Source: Pseudomonas muyukensis
GTDB lineage: Bacteria > Pseudomonadota > Gammaproteobacteria > Pseudomonadales > Pseudomonadaceae
Length of the DNA stretch: 64,000 nucleotides
Assembly (NCBI RefSeq): GCF_019139535.1
Contig: NZ_CP077073.1
Coordinates: 1,624,001 to 1,688,000 of the forward strand
Direction of reading: 5' to 3'
Position numbers and translations under genes: made by a program. Positions 48,648 to 58,396 of this stretch are shown one piece after another. Each line of letters opens with the position of its first letter. Within the stretch, counting starts at the first letter, position 1. The notes under the pieces are model-generated. The model was given only the letters and a program-made list of their open reading frames with translations, was not told the DNA's origin and did no database searches.

Positions 48648-51338
48648 ATGGTAGCGATGATGAATCCGAACGAGCCGCTGACGGCCCTGGACCAGGCCCT
48701 GGACAGTGACCCCGGGGAAACGGCGGAATGGTGCCAGGCGTTGGAATCGACCCTGGTCCACTGCGGGCCGACGCGCGCGCGGTATCTGTTGCAGCGTTTG
48801 CAGGCCCACGCCCTGGAGTTGGGCCTGGCGCGCGAGGCCCAGGCCTTCTCGGCCTATCGCAACACCCTGGCGGTGGAGCAGCAGGGCGCCTACCCCGGTG
48901 ACCTGGAGCTGGACCAGCGCATTACCAGCATCCTGCGCTGGAACGCCCTGGCCATGGTGGTGCGCGCCAACCACGCCTATGGCGAGCTGGGCGGACACAT
49001 TGCCAGCTACGCCTCGGCGGCGGAGCTCTTCGAGGTCGGCTTCCAGCATTTCTTTCGCGGCGAAGGCGACGGGCCGGGGCGCAGCGCCGACCTGGTGTTC
49101 TTCCAGCCGCATTCGGCACCGGGCATTTATGCCCGGGCGTTTCTCGAGGGGCGCCTGGACGAGGCGCAACTGGCCAACTACCGCCAGGAAGTCGCCGGCA
49201 ACGGCCTGTGCTCTTATCCACACCCTTGGCTGATGCCCGGCTTCTGGCAGTTCCCCACCGGCTCCATGGGCATCGGCCCGCTCAACGCGATCTACCAGGC
49301 GCGCTTCATGCGCTACCTGCAGCACCGTGGCCTGCTCGACACCTCGCGGCGGCATGTGTGGGGCGTGTTCGGCGACGGCGAGATGGACGAGCCGGAATCC
49401 ATCGCCGGCCTGACCCTGGCTGCGCGCGAAGGGCTGGACAACCTGACGTTCATCGTCAACTGCAACCTGCAACGGCTGGACGGCCCGGTGCGCGGCAATG
49501 GCCAGATCATCCAGGAGCTGGAAGCGCTGTTCAGTGGCGCCGGCTGGAATGTGATCAAGGTGCTGTGGGGCTCGGAATGGGACCCGCTGTTCGCCCGCGA
49601 CCACGAGCATGCGCTGCTGCGTCAGCTGGCGGCGACCCCGGACGGCCAGTTCCAGACCCTTGGCGCCAAGGACGGCAGCTACAACCTCGAGCATTTCTTC
49701 AAGCAGCACCCGGCCTTGCAGCGCCTGGTGGCGCACATGAGCACCGACGAAATCAACGCGCTCAAGCGCGGCGGCCATGATTTTCGCAAGCTGCACGCCG
49801 CCTATGCCGCCGCCAAGGCGTGCAAGGGCCGGCCGACGGTGATCCTGGCCAAGACCAAGAAGGGCTACGGCATGAGCAGTGCCGGTGAATCGCGGATGAC
49901 CGCGCATCAGGCCAAGAAGCTCGACGTGCAGGCGTTGCTGGCGTTCCGCGATCGTTTTCGCCTGCCGCTGTCGGACCAGGCGGTGGAGCAGTTGCAGTTC
50001 TATCGCCCGGCCGAGGACAGCCCGGAAATGCGCTACCTGCGCCAGCGCCGCGCAGCCCTGGGGGGGCCATTGCCAAAGCGGCGCACCGATTGCGAGACAC
50101 TGCCCTTGCCGGACCTGCAGGCCTTCGCCGGCTTTGCCTTGCACGCCGACGGCAAGCAGATGTCCACCACCATGGCTGCCGTGCGCCTGCTAGGCAACTG
50201 GCTGAAGGCGCCGGGCCTGGGGCCGCGGGTGGTGCCGATCGTCGCCGACGAGGCGCGCACCTTCGGCATGGCCAGCCTGTTCCGCCAGATCGGCATCTAT
50301 GCCCCCCAGGGGCAGCGCTACGAACCCGAGGACGCCGGCTCGTTGCTGGTCTACAAGGAGGCGCGCGACGGCCAGCTGCTGGAGGAGGGCATCACCGAGG
50401 CCGGGGCGCTGTCTTCCTGGATCGCGGCGGCCACCGCCTACGCGGTGCATGGCGAACCGATGTTGCCGGTGTACATCTATTACTCGATGTTCGGTTTCCA
50501 GCGGGTCGGCGACCTGATCTGGGCCGCCGCCGACCAGCGTGCCCGCGGGTTGTTGCTGGGCGCCACCGCCGGACGCACCACCCTGGGTGGGGAAGGGCTG
50601 CAGCACCAGGACGGCTCCAGCCTGGTGATGGCTTCGATGGTGCCCAACTGCCGGGCCTGGGACCCTTGTTTCGCCGGCGAGCTGGCGGTGATCCTCGACC
50701 ATGCCGCGCGGCGCATGCTGGTGGAGCAGTGCGACGAATTCCACTATGTGGCGGTGATGAACGAAAACTATGCACAGCCATCGTTGCCCGATGGCGCGCG
50801 GGAGGCCGTGTTGCGTGGCATGTATCTGTACACCCGGCAGCAGGCGCAGCGCCCGCTCGGCCAGGTGCGTTTGTTGGGCTCGGGCACGATCCTGCGCGAG
50901 GTGATCGCGGCGGGCGAGTTGCTGGCGAACGACTGGCAGGTCGATTGCGAGGTGTTCAGCGTCACCAGCTTCAGCGAACTGGCGCGCGACGCCCGGGATG
51001 CGCGACGGGTTGCGCTGGCGGGCGGCGAGGAAGATTGCCATCTGCGTGGCTGCCTGCCCGGCGATGCACCGGTGATCGCGGCGAGCGACTATGTGCGCGC
51101 CTGGCCGCAATTGATTGCCGAGTATGTCGGCGCCCCCTACATCACCCTGGGCACCGATGGCTTCGGGCGCAGCGATACGCGGCAGCAGTTGCGGCGGTTC
51201 TTCGAGGTGGACCGTTACGCGGTGGTGATGGCGGCGTTGTACAGCCTGGTTCGCCAGGGGCAGTTGCCCGAGCAGGTGGTGGCACACGCCAGGGCGCGCT
51301 ATTCGATCACGGATGATGCTGCACCTTGGTATCGCTGA
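48648..51338 (+). CDS. mdeB: MdeB: homodimeric E1 2-oxo acid dehydrogenase (2-oxobutanoate)
   Basis: An 896-aa protein of the AceE-type single-chain E1 family. The TPP motif is GVFGDGEMDEPESIAGLTLAAREGLDN...NCNLQRLDGPVRGN; YNLEHFFKQHP and TTLGGEGLQHQDGSS are shared with AceE. Its place right after mdeA identifies it as MdeB, thought to oxidatively decarboxylate the 2-oxobutanoate made by MdeA. No E2/E3 genes are adjacent, so it must borrow those of another complex. Start 48648 has gagg upstream; ATGs at 48657 and 48660 are alternatives. Confidence 0.92.
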   Translation: MVAMMNPNEPLTALDQALDSDPGETAEWCQALESTLVHCGPTRARYLLQRLQAHALELGLAREAQAFSAYRNTLAVEQQGAYPGDLELDQRITSILRWNALAMVVRANHAYGELGGHIASYASAAELFEVGFQHFFRGEGDGPGRSADLVFFQPHSAPGIYARAFLEGRLDEAQLANYRQEVAGNGLCSYPHPWLMPGFWQFPTGSMGIGPLNAIYQARFMRYLQHRGLLDTSRRHVWGVFGDGEMDEPESIAGLTLAAREGLDNLTFIVNCNLQRLDGPVRGNGQIIQELEALFSGAGWNVIKVLWGSEWDPLFARDHEHALLRQLAATPDGQFQTLGAKDGSYNLEHFFKQHPALQRLVAHMSTDEINALKRGGHDFRKLHAAYAAAKACKGRPTVILAKTKKGYGMSSAGESRMTAHQAKKLDVQALLAFRDRFRLPLSDQAVEQLQFYRPAEDSPEMRYLRQRRAALGGPLPKRRTDCETLPLPDLQAFAGFALHADGKQMSTTMAAVRLLGNWLKAPGLGPRVVPIVADEARTFGMASLFRQIGIYAPQGQRYEPEDAGSLLVYKEARDGQLLEEGITEAGALSSWIAAATAYAVHGEPMLPVYIYYSMFGFQRVGDLIWAAADQRARGLLLGATAGRTTLGGEGLQHQDGSSLVMASMVPNCRAWDPCFAGELAVILDHAARRMLVEQCDEFHYVAVMNENYAQPSLPDGAREAVLRGMYLYTRQQAQRPLGQVRLLGSGTILREVIAAGELLANDWQVDCEVFSVTSFSELARDARDARRVALAGGEEDCHLRGCLPGDAPVIAASDYVRAWPQLIAEYVGAPYITLGTDGFGRSDTRQQLRRFFEVDRYAVVMAALYSLVRQGQLPEQVVAHARARYSITDDAAPWYR

Positions 51339-51350
51339 CTACGCAACACC

Positions 51351-51440
51351 TGCAGGAGCCGGCTTGCCGGCGAACGCAAGGCGCAGCCTTGCTTGTCGGT
51401 ACCGCGATGCCTGCTTCGCCAGCAAGGCTGGCTCCTACGG
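51351..51440. repeat. REP pair
   Basis: Inverted units tgcaggagccggcttgccggcg and cgccagcaaggctggctcctac lie between convergent mdeB and yhcB. Confidence 0.75.
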
Positions 51441-51458
51441 TCTGGACTGCGGTACAAA

Positions 51459-51486
51459 AAAAGGCCTCTTGCGAGGCCTTTTGTTT
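51459..51486. terminator. Bidirectional terminator mdeB / yhcB
   Basis: A 10-bp stem aaaaggcctc/gaggcctttt with loop ttgc has an A-run on the left and a T-run on the right, serving both convergent genes. Confidence 0.88.
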
Positions 51487-51922
51487 AACGCTTGAGCCCG
51501 TAGCTCTCGTCGAGCATGCCCGGCGAGTTCGGCGCTTTGGGCGCATAGTCGCGTGGCACTTCGGCGGTGTCCTTGGGCGGCGTCAGGCGGTCGCGCGGAC
51601 CTTGCGCGGCGTCCGAATGCAGCGCGGCCAGCAGGCGCTGGCGGGTCAGCTCGTCCAGGGCCAGGCGGTTGGCGCCATCGGCCAGGTGATCCTGGACGTC
51701 CTGGTAGCTCTGGGTCAGCTTCTTGACCAGCGAAGCGGTGCTGTTGAAGTGGGTCACCACTTCGTTCTGGTAATTGTCGAAACGCTGCTGGATGTCATCC
51801 AGCTGGCGTTGGGTGTTGCTCGGTGCCGCATTGGGCAGCAGGCGGGCCAGCGCGAAACCGACGACCACGCCGACAACCAGGGCCAGGGTCGGCAGCAACC
51901 AAACAAGGAGCGAGTGTTCCAC
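51485..51922 (-). CDS. zapG: YhcB/ZapG (DUF1043) envelope-division protein
   Basis: A 145-aa protein with a single N-terminal membrane segment (SLLVWLLPTLALVVGVVVGFALARLL) and a cytoplasmic coiled coil (NTQRQLDDIQQRFDNYQNEV, then HFNSTASLVKKLTQSYQDVQDHL), the hallmark of YhcB. E. coli YhcB/ZapG helps coordinate cell division and envelope growth. It is monocistronic and divergent from the hydrolase gene. Confidence 0.88.
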   Translation of the reverse strand: MEHSLLVWLLPTLALVVGVVVGFALARLLPNAAPSNTQRQLDDIQQRFDNYQNEVVTHFNSTASLVKKLTQSYQDVQDHLADGANRLALDELTRQRLLAALHSDAAQGPRDRLTPPKDTAEVPRDYAPKAPNSPGMLDESYGLKR

Positions 51923-52057
51923 GAGTCCTTCCTCTATAAACGGCTTTGCTTTACGTTAACGGCTCAGACCTGCGCTGTATACCGCGAGCGATCGCAAATC
52001 AGAACAGAATTCCTCAGCTAGACGAGTCGACCCTTCCCGAGGTCACGGAGTAGTGCC

Positions 52058-52693
52058 TTGCTTATCCGCGAAACACCCTTGTTCATCGATGGCCCGTGCG
52101 GTCAGCTGGAAGCCTTGTACCTGGACGTGGCCGACGCCCGCGGCGCGGTGCTGATCTGCCACCCCAACCCGGTCCAGGGCGGCACCATGCTCAACAAGGT
52201 GGTCTCGACCCTGCAACGCACCGCTCGCGATGCCGGCTACGTCACCTTGCGCTTCAACTACCGGGGCGTCGGCCAGAGCGCTGGCAGCCATGACATGGGC
52301 GCCGGCGAGGTAGACGACGCCGAGGCGGTAGCGGCCTGGCTGCGTGAACAGCACCCCGAGCTGCCCCTGGTGCTGATGGGGTTCTCCTTCGGCGGTTTCG
52401 TCGCCACCAGCCTGGCCGGACGCCTGGAGGGCGAGGGCGTCGAATTGCAACAACTGTTCATGATCGCCCCGGCGGTGATGCGCCTGACCGAGCAGTTCCC
52501 TCTGCCCGAGCGCGCCACGCTCACTATCATCCAGCCGGACAGCGACGAAGTGGTCGCCCCGCAGCTGGTCTACGACTGGTCCGAGGCCCTGTCGCGTCCC
52601 CATGAGCTGCTGAAAGTGGCAGAATGCGGACACTTCTTCCATGGCAAGCTGACCGATCTGAAGGATCTGCTGCTGCCGCGCCTTTCGAACTGA
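52058..52693 (+). CDS. Alpha/beta hydrolase (serine esterase-like)
   Basis: A 211-aa cytoplasmic alpha/beta hydrolase. The nucleophile elbow is GFSFGGFVA, the N-terminal [15 protein letters not shown] is characteristic of this proteobacterial family, Asp lies in QPDSDEVV and His in [10 protein letters not shown]. The start is a TTG at 52058 with ggag 8 nt upstream; no ATG precedes the fold in frame. It lies 25 bp upstream of trpS and is probably co-transcribed. The substrate is unknown. Confidence 0.85.
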   Translation: MLIRETPLFIDGPCGQLEALYLDVADARGAVLICHPNPVQGGTMLNKVVSTLQRTARDAGYVTLRFNYRGVGQSAGSHDMGAGEVDDAEAVAAWLREQHPELPLVLMGFSFGGFVATSLAGRLEGEGVELQQLFMIAPAVMRLTEQFPLPERATLTIIQPDSDEVVAPQLVYDWSEALSRPHELLKVAECGHFFHGKLTDLKDLLLPRLSN

Positions 52694-52718
52694 GCCAAGC
52701 CTGAATAAGCGAACACCC

Positions 52719-54068
52719 ATGACCACGCGCATTCTCACCGGTATCACCACCACCGGCACCCCGCACCTGGGCAACTACGCCGGCGCCATCCGCCCGGCCA
52801 TCCTCGCCAGCCAGCAGCCCGGTGCCGACTCGTTCTACTTCCTGGCCGACTACCACGCCCTGATCAAGTGCGACGACCCGCTGCGCATCCAGCGTTCGCG
52901 CCTGGAAATCGCCGCCACCTGGCTGGCCGGTGGCCTGGACCCGGACAAGGTGACCTTCTACCGGCAGTCCGACATCCCCGAGATTCCCGAACTGACCTGG
53001 CTGCTGACCTGTGTCGCGGCCAAGGGCCTGCTCAACCGCGCCCACGCCTACAAGGCCTCGGTGGACAAGAACGTCGAGGCCGGCGAAGACCCGGACGCCG
53101 GCGTGAGCATGGGCCTGTTCAGCTACCCGGTACTGATGGCCGCCGACATCCTGATGTTCAACGCGCACAAGGTGCCGGTCGGACGCGACCAGATCCAGCA
53201 CGTGGAAATGGCCCGCGACATCGGCCAGCGCTTCAACCACCTGTTCGGCCAGGGCAAGGACTTCTTCGCCCTGCCCGAGGCGGTCATCGAGGAAACCGTG
53301 GCGACCCTGCCGGGCCTGGACGGTCGCAAGATGTCCAAGAGCTATGACAACACCATTCCGTTGTTCACCAGCGCCAAGGACATGAAGGATGCGATCTCGC
53401 GCATCGTCACCGACTCCCGCGCCCCGGGCGAGGCGAAGGACCCGGACAATTCGCACCTGTTCACCTTGTTCCAGGCGTTCTCGACGCCAGCGCAGTCCGC
53501 CGCGTTCCGCGACGAGCTGCTGCAGGGGCTGGGTTGGGGCGAGGCCAAGCAGCGCCTGTTCCAGTTGCTCGACGGCCAGCTGGCCGAAAAGCGCGAGCAC
53601 TACCATCAGTTGATCGCACGCCCCTCTGACCTGGAAGACATCCTCCTGGCCGGCGCTGCCAAGGCGCGCAAGATCGCCACGCCGTTCCTCGAGCAATTGC
53701 GCGAGGCGGTGGGCCTGCGTTCGTTCCGCACGGCCGTGCAGGCCAGCGCTGAAGTGAAGAAGAAGGCCGCCAAGAGCGCCCGTTTCGTCAGCTTCCGCGA
53801 CGAGGACGGCAGTTTCCGCTTCCGCCTGCTGGCTGCCGATGGCGAGCAACTGCTGCTGTCGCGCAGCTTCGCCGATGGCAAGAGCGCCGGTGCCGTGAGC
53901 AAACAACTGCAGCAAGCTGGCGAGGCCGATGTACGGGTCGAGGGCTTGAGCTTCAGCCTGTGGCTGGAAGGCGAGCAGGTCGCCGAAGGGCCGCAGTTCG
54001 AGAGCGCCGAAGCCCGTGACGCGGCCATCGCGAGCTTGCGCGAGGCCCTGGCGCCGCAGCAGGACTGA
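52719..54068 (+). CDS. trpS: Tryptophanyl-tRNA synthetase with C-terminal extension
   Basis: A 449-aa class Ic tRNA synthetase. The HIGH-type motif is TGTPHLGN (residues 12-19) and KMSKS lies in [22 protein letters not shown] binds substrate. The catalytic/anticodon part ends near residue 340. The last 100 residues carry an additional domain ([21 protein letters not shown]...) resembling a YegP/DUF1508-type module not found in the 334-aa E. coli enzyme. Confidence 0.95.
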   Translation: MTTRILTGITTTGTPHLGNYAGAIRPAILASQQPGADSFYFLADYHALIKCDDPLRIQRSRLEIAATWLAGGLDPDKVTFYRQSDIPEIPELTWLLTCVAAKGLLNRAHAYKASVDKNVEAGEDPDAGVSMGLFSYPVLMAADILMFNAHKVPVGRDQIQHVEMARDIGQRFNHLFGQGKDFFALPEAVIEETVATLPGLDGRKMSKSYDNTIPLFTSAKDMKDAISRIVTDSRAPGEAKDPDNSHLFTLFQAFSTPAQSAAFRDELLQGLGWGEAKQRLFQLLDGQLAEKREHYHQLIARPSDLEDILLAGAAKARKIATPFLEQLREAVGLRSFRTAVQASAEVKKKAAKSARFVSFRDEDGSFRFRLLAADGEQLLLSRSFADGKSAGAVSKQLQQAGEADVRVEGLSFSLWLEGEQVAEGPQFESAEARDAAIASLREALAPQQD

Positions 54069-54077
54069 GCGCCTGCC

Positions 54078-54196
54078 CTGTAGGAGCGGCCTTGTGTCGC
54101 GAAAGGGGCGCGTAGCGGCCCCGGGATTTTTTGTTTCATGCGCAACTGTCGGGGCCGCTTTGCGGCCCTTTCGCGACACAAGGCCGCTCCTACAGG
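54078..54196. repeat. REP pair
   Basis: Inverted ctgtaggagcggccttgtgtcgcgaaa units with ggggcgcgtagcggcccc and ggggccgctttgcggccc side stems lie downstream of trpS. Confidence 0.88.
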
Positions 54197-54260
54197 CGAC
54201 GTGGAGTGCTTGCCTTCTCAGGTAATGAGGCAAGTGGTCGCATGTATCATTGCCATCAGG

Positions 54261-54293
54261 CGGGCCTGTCGCTACAGTGACGGCCCGTTTTTT
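54261..54293 (+). terminator. Intrinsic terminator between trpS and zapE
   Basis: The stem cgggcc-gtc/gac-ggcccg (one bulged T, 8-nt loop) is followed by six T residues. Confidence 0.8.
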
Positions 54294-54313
54294 GTTGCCT
54301 CGCTAACGAAATC

Positions 54314-55408
54314 ATGACTCCTCTAGAACGCTATCAAGCAGATCTGAAACGTCCCGACTTCTTCCATGACGCGGCGCAGGAAACTGCGGTGCGCCACCTG
54401 CAGCGCCTGTACGACGACCTGGTGCGCGCGCAGAACAACAAGCCGGGCGTGTTCGGCAAGCTGTTCGGCAAGAAGGAACAGACGCCGGTCAAGGGCCTGT
54501 ACTTCTGGGGCGGGGTAGGGCGAGGCAAGACCTACCTGGTCGATACCTTCTACGAAGCGCTGCCGTTCAAGCAGAAGATGCGCACGCACTTCCACCGCTT
54601 CATGAAGCGTGTCCACGAGGAAATGAAGACCCTCAAGGGCGAGAAGAACCCGCTGACCATCATCGCCAAGCGCTTCAGCGACGAAGCCAAGGTGATCTGC
54701 TTCGACGAGTTCTTCGTCTCCGACATCACCGACGCCATGATCCTCGGCACCCTGATGGAAGAGCTGTTCAAGAACGGCGTGTCGCTGGTGGCGACTTCCA
54801 ACATCGTGCCGGACGGCCTGTACAAGGACGGCCTGCAGCGCGCGCGCTTCCTGCCAGCCATCGCCATGATCAAGCAGTACACCGACGTGGTGAACGTCGA
54901 CAGCGGCGTGGACTACCGCCTGCGCCACCTGGAGCAGGCCGAGCTGTTCCACTTCCCGCTCAACGAGGCGGCGCACCAAAGCATGCGCGCCAGCTTCAAG
55001 GCACTGACCCCCGAGTGCACCCAGGCCGTCGACAACGACGTGCTGATGATCGAGAACCGTCCGATCCACGCCCTGCGCACCTGTGACGACGTCGCCTGGT
55101 TCGACTTCCGCGCCCTGTGCGACGGGCCGCGCAGCCAGAACGATTACATCGAGCTGGGCAAGATCTTCCACGCCGTGCTGCTGAGCAACGTCGAGCAGAT
55201 GGGCGTGACCACCGACGACATCGCCCGGCGCTTCATCAACATGGTCGACGAGTTCTACGACCGTAACGTGAAGCTGATCATCTCGGCCGAGGTGGAGCTC
55301 AAGGACCTGTATACCGGTGGTCGCCTGAGCTTCGAGTTCCAGCGCACGCTCAGCCGGTTGCTGGAGATGCAGTCCCACGAGTTCCTGTCGCGGGCGCACA
55401 AGCCTTAA
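54314..55408 (+). CDS. zapE: ZapE: AFG1-like cell-division ATPase
   Basis: A 364-aa AFG1-type ATPase. Walker A is GGVGRGKTYLVD, Walker B is VICFDEFFVSDITDAM, and sensor-type ATSNIVPDGLYKDGLQR follows. E. coli ZapE associates with the Z-ring under low-oxygen or stress conditions. The gene begins 20 bp after a terminator and stands alone. Confidence 0.93.
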   Translation: MTPLERYQADLKRPDFFHDAAQETAVRHLQRLYDDLVRAQNNKPGVFGKLFGKKEQTPVKGLYFWGGVGRGKTYLVDTFYEALPFKQKMRTHFHRFMKRVHEEMKTLKGEKNPLTIIAKRFSDEAKVICFDEFFVSDITDAMILGTLMEELFKNGVSLVATSNIVPDGLYKDGLQRARFLPAIAMIKQYTDVVNVDSGVDYRLRHLEQAELFHFPLNEAAHQSMRASFKALTPECTQAVDNDVLMIENRPIHALRTCDDVAWFDFRALCDGPRSQNDYIELGKIFHAVLLSNVEQMGVTTDDIARRFINMVDEFYDRNVKLIISAEVELKDLYTGGRLSFEFQRTLSRLLEMQSHEFLSRAHKP

Positions 55409-55413
55409 GAATC

Positions 55414-55519
55414 TGGGGCCGCTTTGCGGCCCTTTCGCGACACAAGGCCGCTCCTACAGGGATCGCGTGACTTCTGTAGGCGCGGCCTTGTGTCGCGAAA
55501 GGGCTGCAAAGCAGCCCCA
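55414..55519. repeat. REP pair
   Basis: Inverted ggccgctcctacag and ctgtaggcgcggcc units with flanking ggggccgctttgcggccc and gggctgcaaagcagcccc side stems lie between convergent zapE and the AraC-type gene. Confidence 0.85.
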
Positions 55520-55524
55520 ATGCC

Positions 55525-56529
55525 TCAAGCTTCCTGCATGAACTGCTGCCGATACTGGTTCGGCGACAACTCCGTGTGCTGGCGGAACAAGCGGGCGAAG
55601 AAGCTCGCGTCGTCGTAGCCGACCTCGTAGCTGATGGTCTTGATGCTCTTGCGGGTGCTCGACAGCAGGCCCTTGGCGGTCTCGATGCGCAGGCGCTGCA
55701 AATAGTGCAGCGGCTTGTCGCCGGTGGCGCTCTGGAACCTGCGCATGAAGTTGCGGATGCTCATGCCGTGGTTGCGCGCCACGTCCTCGAAGCGGAACTT
55801 GTCGGCGAAGTGCTCCTCGAGCCAGTGCTGGATCTGCAGGATGATCAGGTCCTGGTGCAGCTTCTGGCCGCCGAAACCCATGCGCCCGGGCGTGTAGCTG
55901 CGCTGTACCTCGTAGAGGATGTCGCGGGCCACCGCCCGGGCGACGTTCGCCCCGCAGAAGCGCTCGATCAGGTAGATGTACAGGTCGCAGGCCGAGGTGG
56001 TGCCGCCGGCGCAGTACAGGTTGTCGGCGTCGGTCAGGTGCTTGTCCTGGTTGAGGCGGATCTTCGGGTAGCGCTCGGCGAAACTGGCGAAGAAGCGCCA
56101 GTAGGTGGTCGCCTCCTTGCCGTCGAGCAGGCCCGACTCGGCCAGCCAGAACACCCCGCTGGCCTCGGCGCACAGCACCGCGCCACGGGCATGCTGCTCG
56201 CGCAGCCAGGGCAGTACCTGCGGGTAGCGTTGCAGGAGGTTGTCGAAGTCGTCCCAGAACGCCGGGAGAATGATCACGTCGGCATCGTCCAGGCCGCCGT
56301 CGACCGGTAGTTGTACGTTGCTGAAACTGTCCACGGGCAGGCCGTCCGGGCTCACCAGGCCGATCTCGAACATCGGCTGCAGGCCCAGGCCCAGCTGCTT
56401 GCTGTAGCGCAGGCTGGCCAGGTGGAAGAAATCCTTGGCCTGCATCAGTGTCGAGGCGAACACTTTATCAATGGCCAGGATGCTGACGCGCCGCAAGGAC
56501 GCGGAGGGTTGGGTAAACATCATTGTCAT
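55525..56529 (-). CDS. GlxA-type transcriptional regulator (DJ-1/PfpI-like + AraC HTH)
   Basis: A 334-aa regulator. The N-terminal amidotransferase-like domain (about residues 12-190: VSILAIDKVFASTLM, ADVIILPAFWDDF, VLCAEASGVFWLAESGLL) precedes a C-terminal AraC HTH pair (DVARNHGMSIRNFMRRFQSATG, ISYEVGYDDASFFARLFRQHTELSPNQYR). This architecture is shared by regulators of quaternary-amine and amino-acid catabolism. Start 56529 has only a weak Shine-Dalgarno; ATGs at 56523 and 56520 are alternatives. The target genes are unknown. Confidence 0.88.
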   Translation of the reverse strand: MTMMFTQPSASLRRVSILAIDKVFASTLMQAKDFFHLASLRYSKQLGLGLQPMFEIGLVSPDGLPVDSFSNVQLPVDGGLDDADVIILPAFWDDFDNLLQRYPQVLPWLREQHARGAVLCAEASGVFWLAESGLLDGKEATTYWRFFASFAERYPKIRLNQDKHLTDADNLYCAGGTTSACDLYIYLIERFCGANVARAVARDILYEVQRSYTPGRMGFGGQKLHQDLIILQIQHWLEEHFADKFRFEDVARNHGMSIRNFMRRFQSATGDKPLHYLQRLRIETAKGLLSSTRKSIKTISYEVGYDDASFFARLFRQHTELSPNQYRQQFMQEA

Positions 56530-56608
56530 TGTTCTTATAGGGTAGAGTGGTCAATCACCGGCTGGATCGTCTTATTTTTTGGCGATTGTGTCTACCCCGT
56601 ATTCCCCA

Positions 56609-56650
56609 TCGCCGGGCAAGCCCGCTGCCACGCCCGTGCAGGAGCGGGCC
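56609..56650. repeat. Single copy of the second REP class
   Basis: The sequence tcgccgggcaagcccgctgc is closely related to the left arm of the repeat at 42569-42630, next to the 3' end of the aldo-keto reductase gene. Confidence 0.5.
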
Positions 56651-56655
56651 TCGGC

Positions 56656-57696
56656 TCAGGGCGCCGGGTTCGGCTGCTCCTGATGCAGCGCCTCGATTGC
56701 CGCCAGCAGCTCGTCGCCCAGGTTCAGTGCCTGGCTGTCGATATTGCTCTGCAACTGCTCGATGCTGGTCGCGCCGATGATGTTGCTGGTGACGAATGGC
56801 TGGCGGGTGACGAACGCCAGGGCCATCTGCGCCGGGTCCAGCCCGTGCTCGCGGGCCAGTTGCACATAGCGGCTGCAGGCCGCCACGGTCTGCGGGTTGG
56901 AATAGCGGGCGAAGCGGCTGAACAGGGTCAGGCGGCCTTGCGCCGGGCGGGCGCCGTTCTCGTACTTGCCCGACAGCATGCCGAAGGCCAGCGGCGAGTA
57001 GGCCAGCAGCCCGCACTGTTCACGAATCGCCACCTCGGCCAGGCCCACTTCGAAGCTGCGGTTGAGCAGGTTGTAGGGGTTCTGGATCGACACCGCGCGT
57101 GGCCAGCCGCGGGTTTCGGCCAGGTGCAGGAACTTCATCGTGCCCCACGGGGTTTCGTTGGACAGGCCGATATGGCGGATCTTGCCGGCGCGCACCTGTT
57201 CGTCGAGCACCTCCAGGGTTTCTTCCAGCGGCGTGAACAGGTCGTGGGGCAGGTGCTGGTAGCCGAGCTTGCCGAAGAAATTGGTGCTGCGCTCGGGCCA
57301 GTGCAGCTGGTACAGGTCGATGCGGTCGGTCTGCAGGCGCTTCAGGCTTTGCTCCAGCGCCGCGACGATGTGCTGGCGATTGTGCTTGAGCTGGCCGTCG
57401 CGGATATGGCTGATGCCGTTGCCAGGGCCGGCGACCTTGCTGGCCAGGAACCAGTCGTCGCGGTCGCCGTTGGCGGCGAACCAGTTGCCGATGATGCGCT
57501 CGGTGGCGGCGTAGGTTTCCGGGCGTGGCGGCACCGGGTACATCTCGGCGGTGTCGATGAAGTTGATGCCGCAGGCCTTGGCCAGGGCGATCTGGGCGAA
57601 GGCCTGTTCCTGGGTGTTCTGTTCGCCCCAGGTCATGGTGCCCAGGCACAGGGCGCTGACGTTGAGGTCGGTGCGGCCGAGCTTGCGGTATTCCAT
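56656..57696 (-). CDS. Tas-like aldo-keto reductase
   Basis: A 346-aa NADPH-dependent aldo-keto reductase, the length of E. coli Tas. Motifs: MEYRKLGRTDLNVSALCLGTMTWGEQN, catalytic Asp/Tyr region INFIDTAEMYPVPPRPETY, LYQLHWPERSTNFFG, and cofactor region NIIGATSIEQLQSNI. Start 57696 has ggagcg 8 nt upstream; the much longer frame reaching toward rplM is rejected. The substrate is unknown. Confidence 0.9.
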   Translation of the reverse strand: MEYRKLGRTDLNVSALCLGTMTWGEQNTQEQAFAQIALAKACGINFIDTAEMYPVPPRPETYAATERIIGNWFAANGDRDDWFLASKVAGPGNGISHIRDGQLKHNRQHIVAALEQSLKRLQTDRIDLYQLHWPERSTNFFGKLGYQHLPHDLFTPLEETLEVLDEQVRAGKIRHIGLSNETPWGTMKFLHLAETRGWPRAVSIQNPYNLLNRSFEVGLAEVAIREQCGLLAYSPLAFGMLSGKYENGARPAQGRLTLFSRFARYSNPQTVAACSRYVQLAREHGLDPAQMALAFVTRQPFVTSNIIGATSIEQLQSNIDSQALNLGDELLAAIEALHQEQPNPAP

Positions 57697-57881
57697 CAAA
57701 AAAGCGCTCCAGGCAAAGAAGCCCATAAAAGCAGGTTGAAATTTCTTGTGCAATCTGGATAATTCTGCAGCTCTTCGCGTGGCGGAAGTGATGCACCACC
57801 ATGACTGAAGAACCTTTGTCGAACATTGGCGTGCCCGACCCGAGCCCCCAAAAGCGTCAGCGTTCGGCTGCGCGTTTGCCC

Positions 57882-57910
57882 TTGGCAAGCTGTGCACTAT
57901 CCAGTAAGAT
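57882..57910 (+). promoter_or_regulatory. Sigma-70 promoter of rplM-rpsI
   Basis: TTGGCA (57882-57887), a 17-bp spacer and TAAGAT (57905-57910) lie 43 bp before the rplM start, a good match to the -35/-10 consensus. Confidence 0.65.
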
Positions 57911-57953
57911 TCGCCGTCTATTTTTCGCTGGGCGGCCTCTGAGGCTTTAGAGA

Positions 57954-58382
57954 ATGAAAACTTTTACTGCTAAACCGGAAACAGTAAAGCGCGAGTGGTT
58001 CGTAGTCGACGCCGCTGGTCAGACCCTGGGTCGTCTGGCTACCGAAATCGCTAGCCGCCTGCGTGGCAAGCACAAGCCAGAATACACCCCTCACGTTGAC
58101 ACCGGCGACTACATCGTCGTCATCAACGCCGAGCAAATCCGTGTGACTGGTGCCAAGTCTTCCGACAAGATGTACTACTCCCACTCCGGCTTCCCGGGCG
58201 GTATCAAGGAAATCAACTTCGAGAAGTTGATCGCCAAGGCCCCTGAGCGTGTCATCGAAACCGCGGTCAAAGGCATGCTGCCGAAGAACCCGCTGGGTCG
58301 CGACATGTACCGCAAGCTGAAAGTGTACGCGGGTGCTGCTCACCCACACACTGCTCAGCAGCCTCAAGAACTGAAGATCTAA
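57954..58382 (+). CDS. rplM: Ribosomal protein L13
   Basis: 142-aa L13 of the 50S subunit. [51 protein letters not shown] and [13 protein letters not shown] are highly conserved. It is followed 14 bp later by rpsI, the standard bacterial pair. Codon use is visibly less GC-biased at third positions than in its neighbours (many ct/gt endings), as usual for highly expressed genes. Confidence 0.99.
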   Translation: MKTFTAKPETVKREWFVVDAAGQTLGRLATEIASRLRGKHKPEYTPHVDTGDYIVVINAEQIRVTGAKSSDKMYYSHSGFPGGIKEINFEKLIAKAPERVIETAVKGMLPKNPLGRDMYRKLKVYAGAAHPHTAQQPQELKI

Positions 58383-58396
58383 CGGGATAGTTCATT

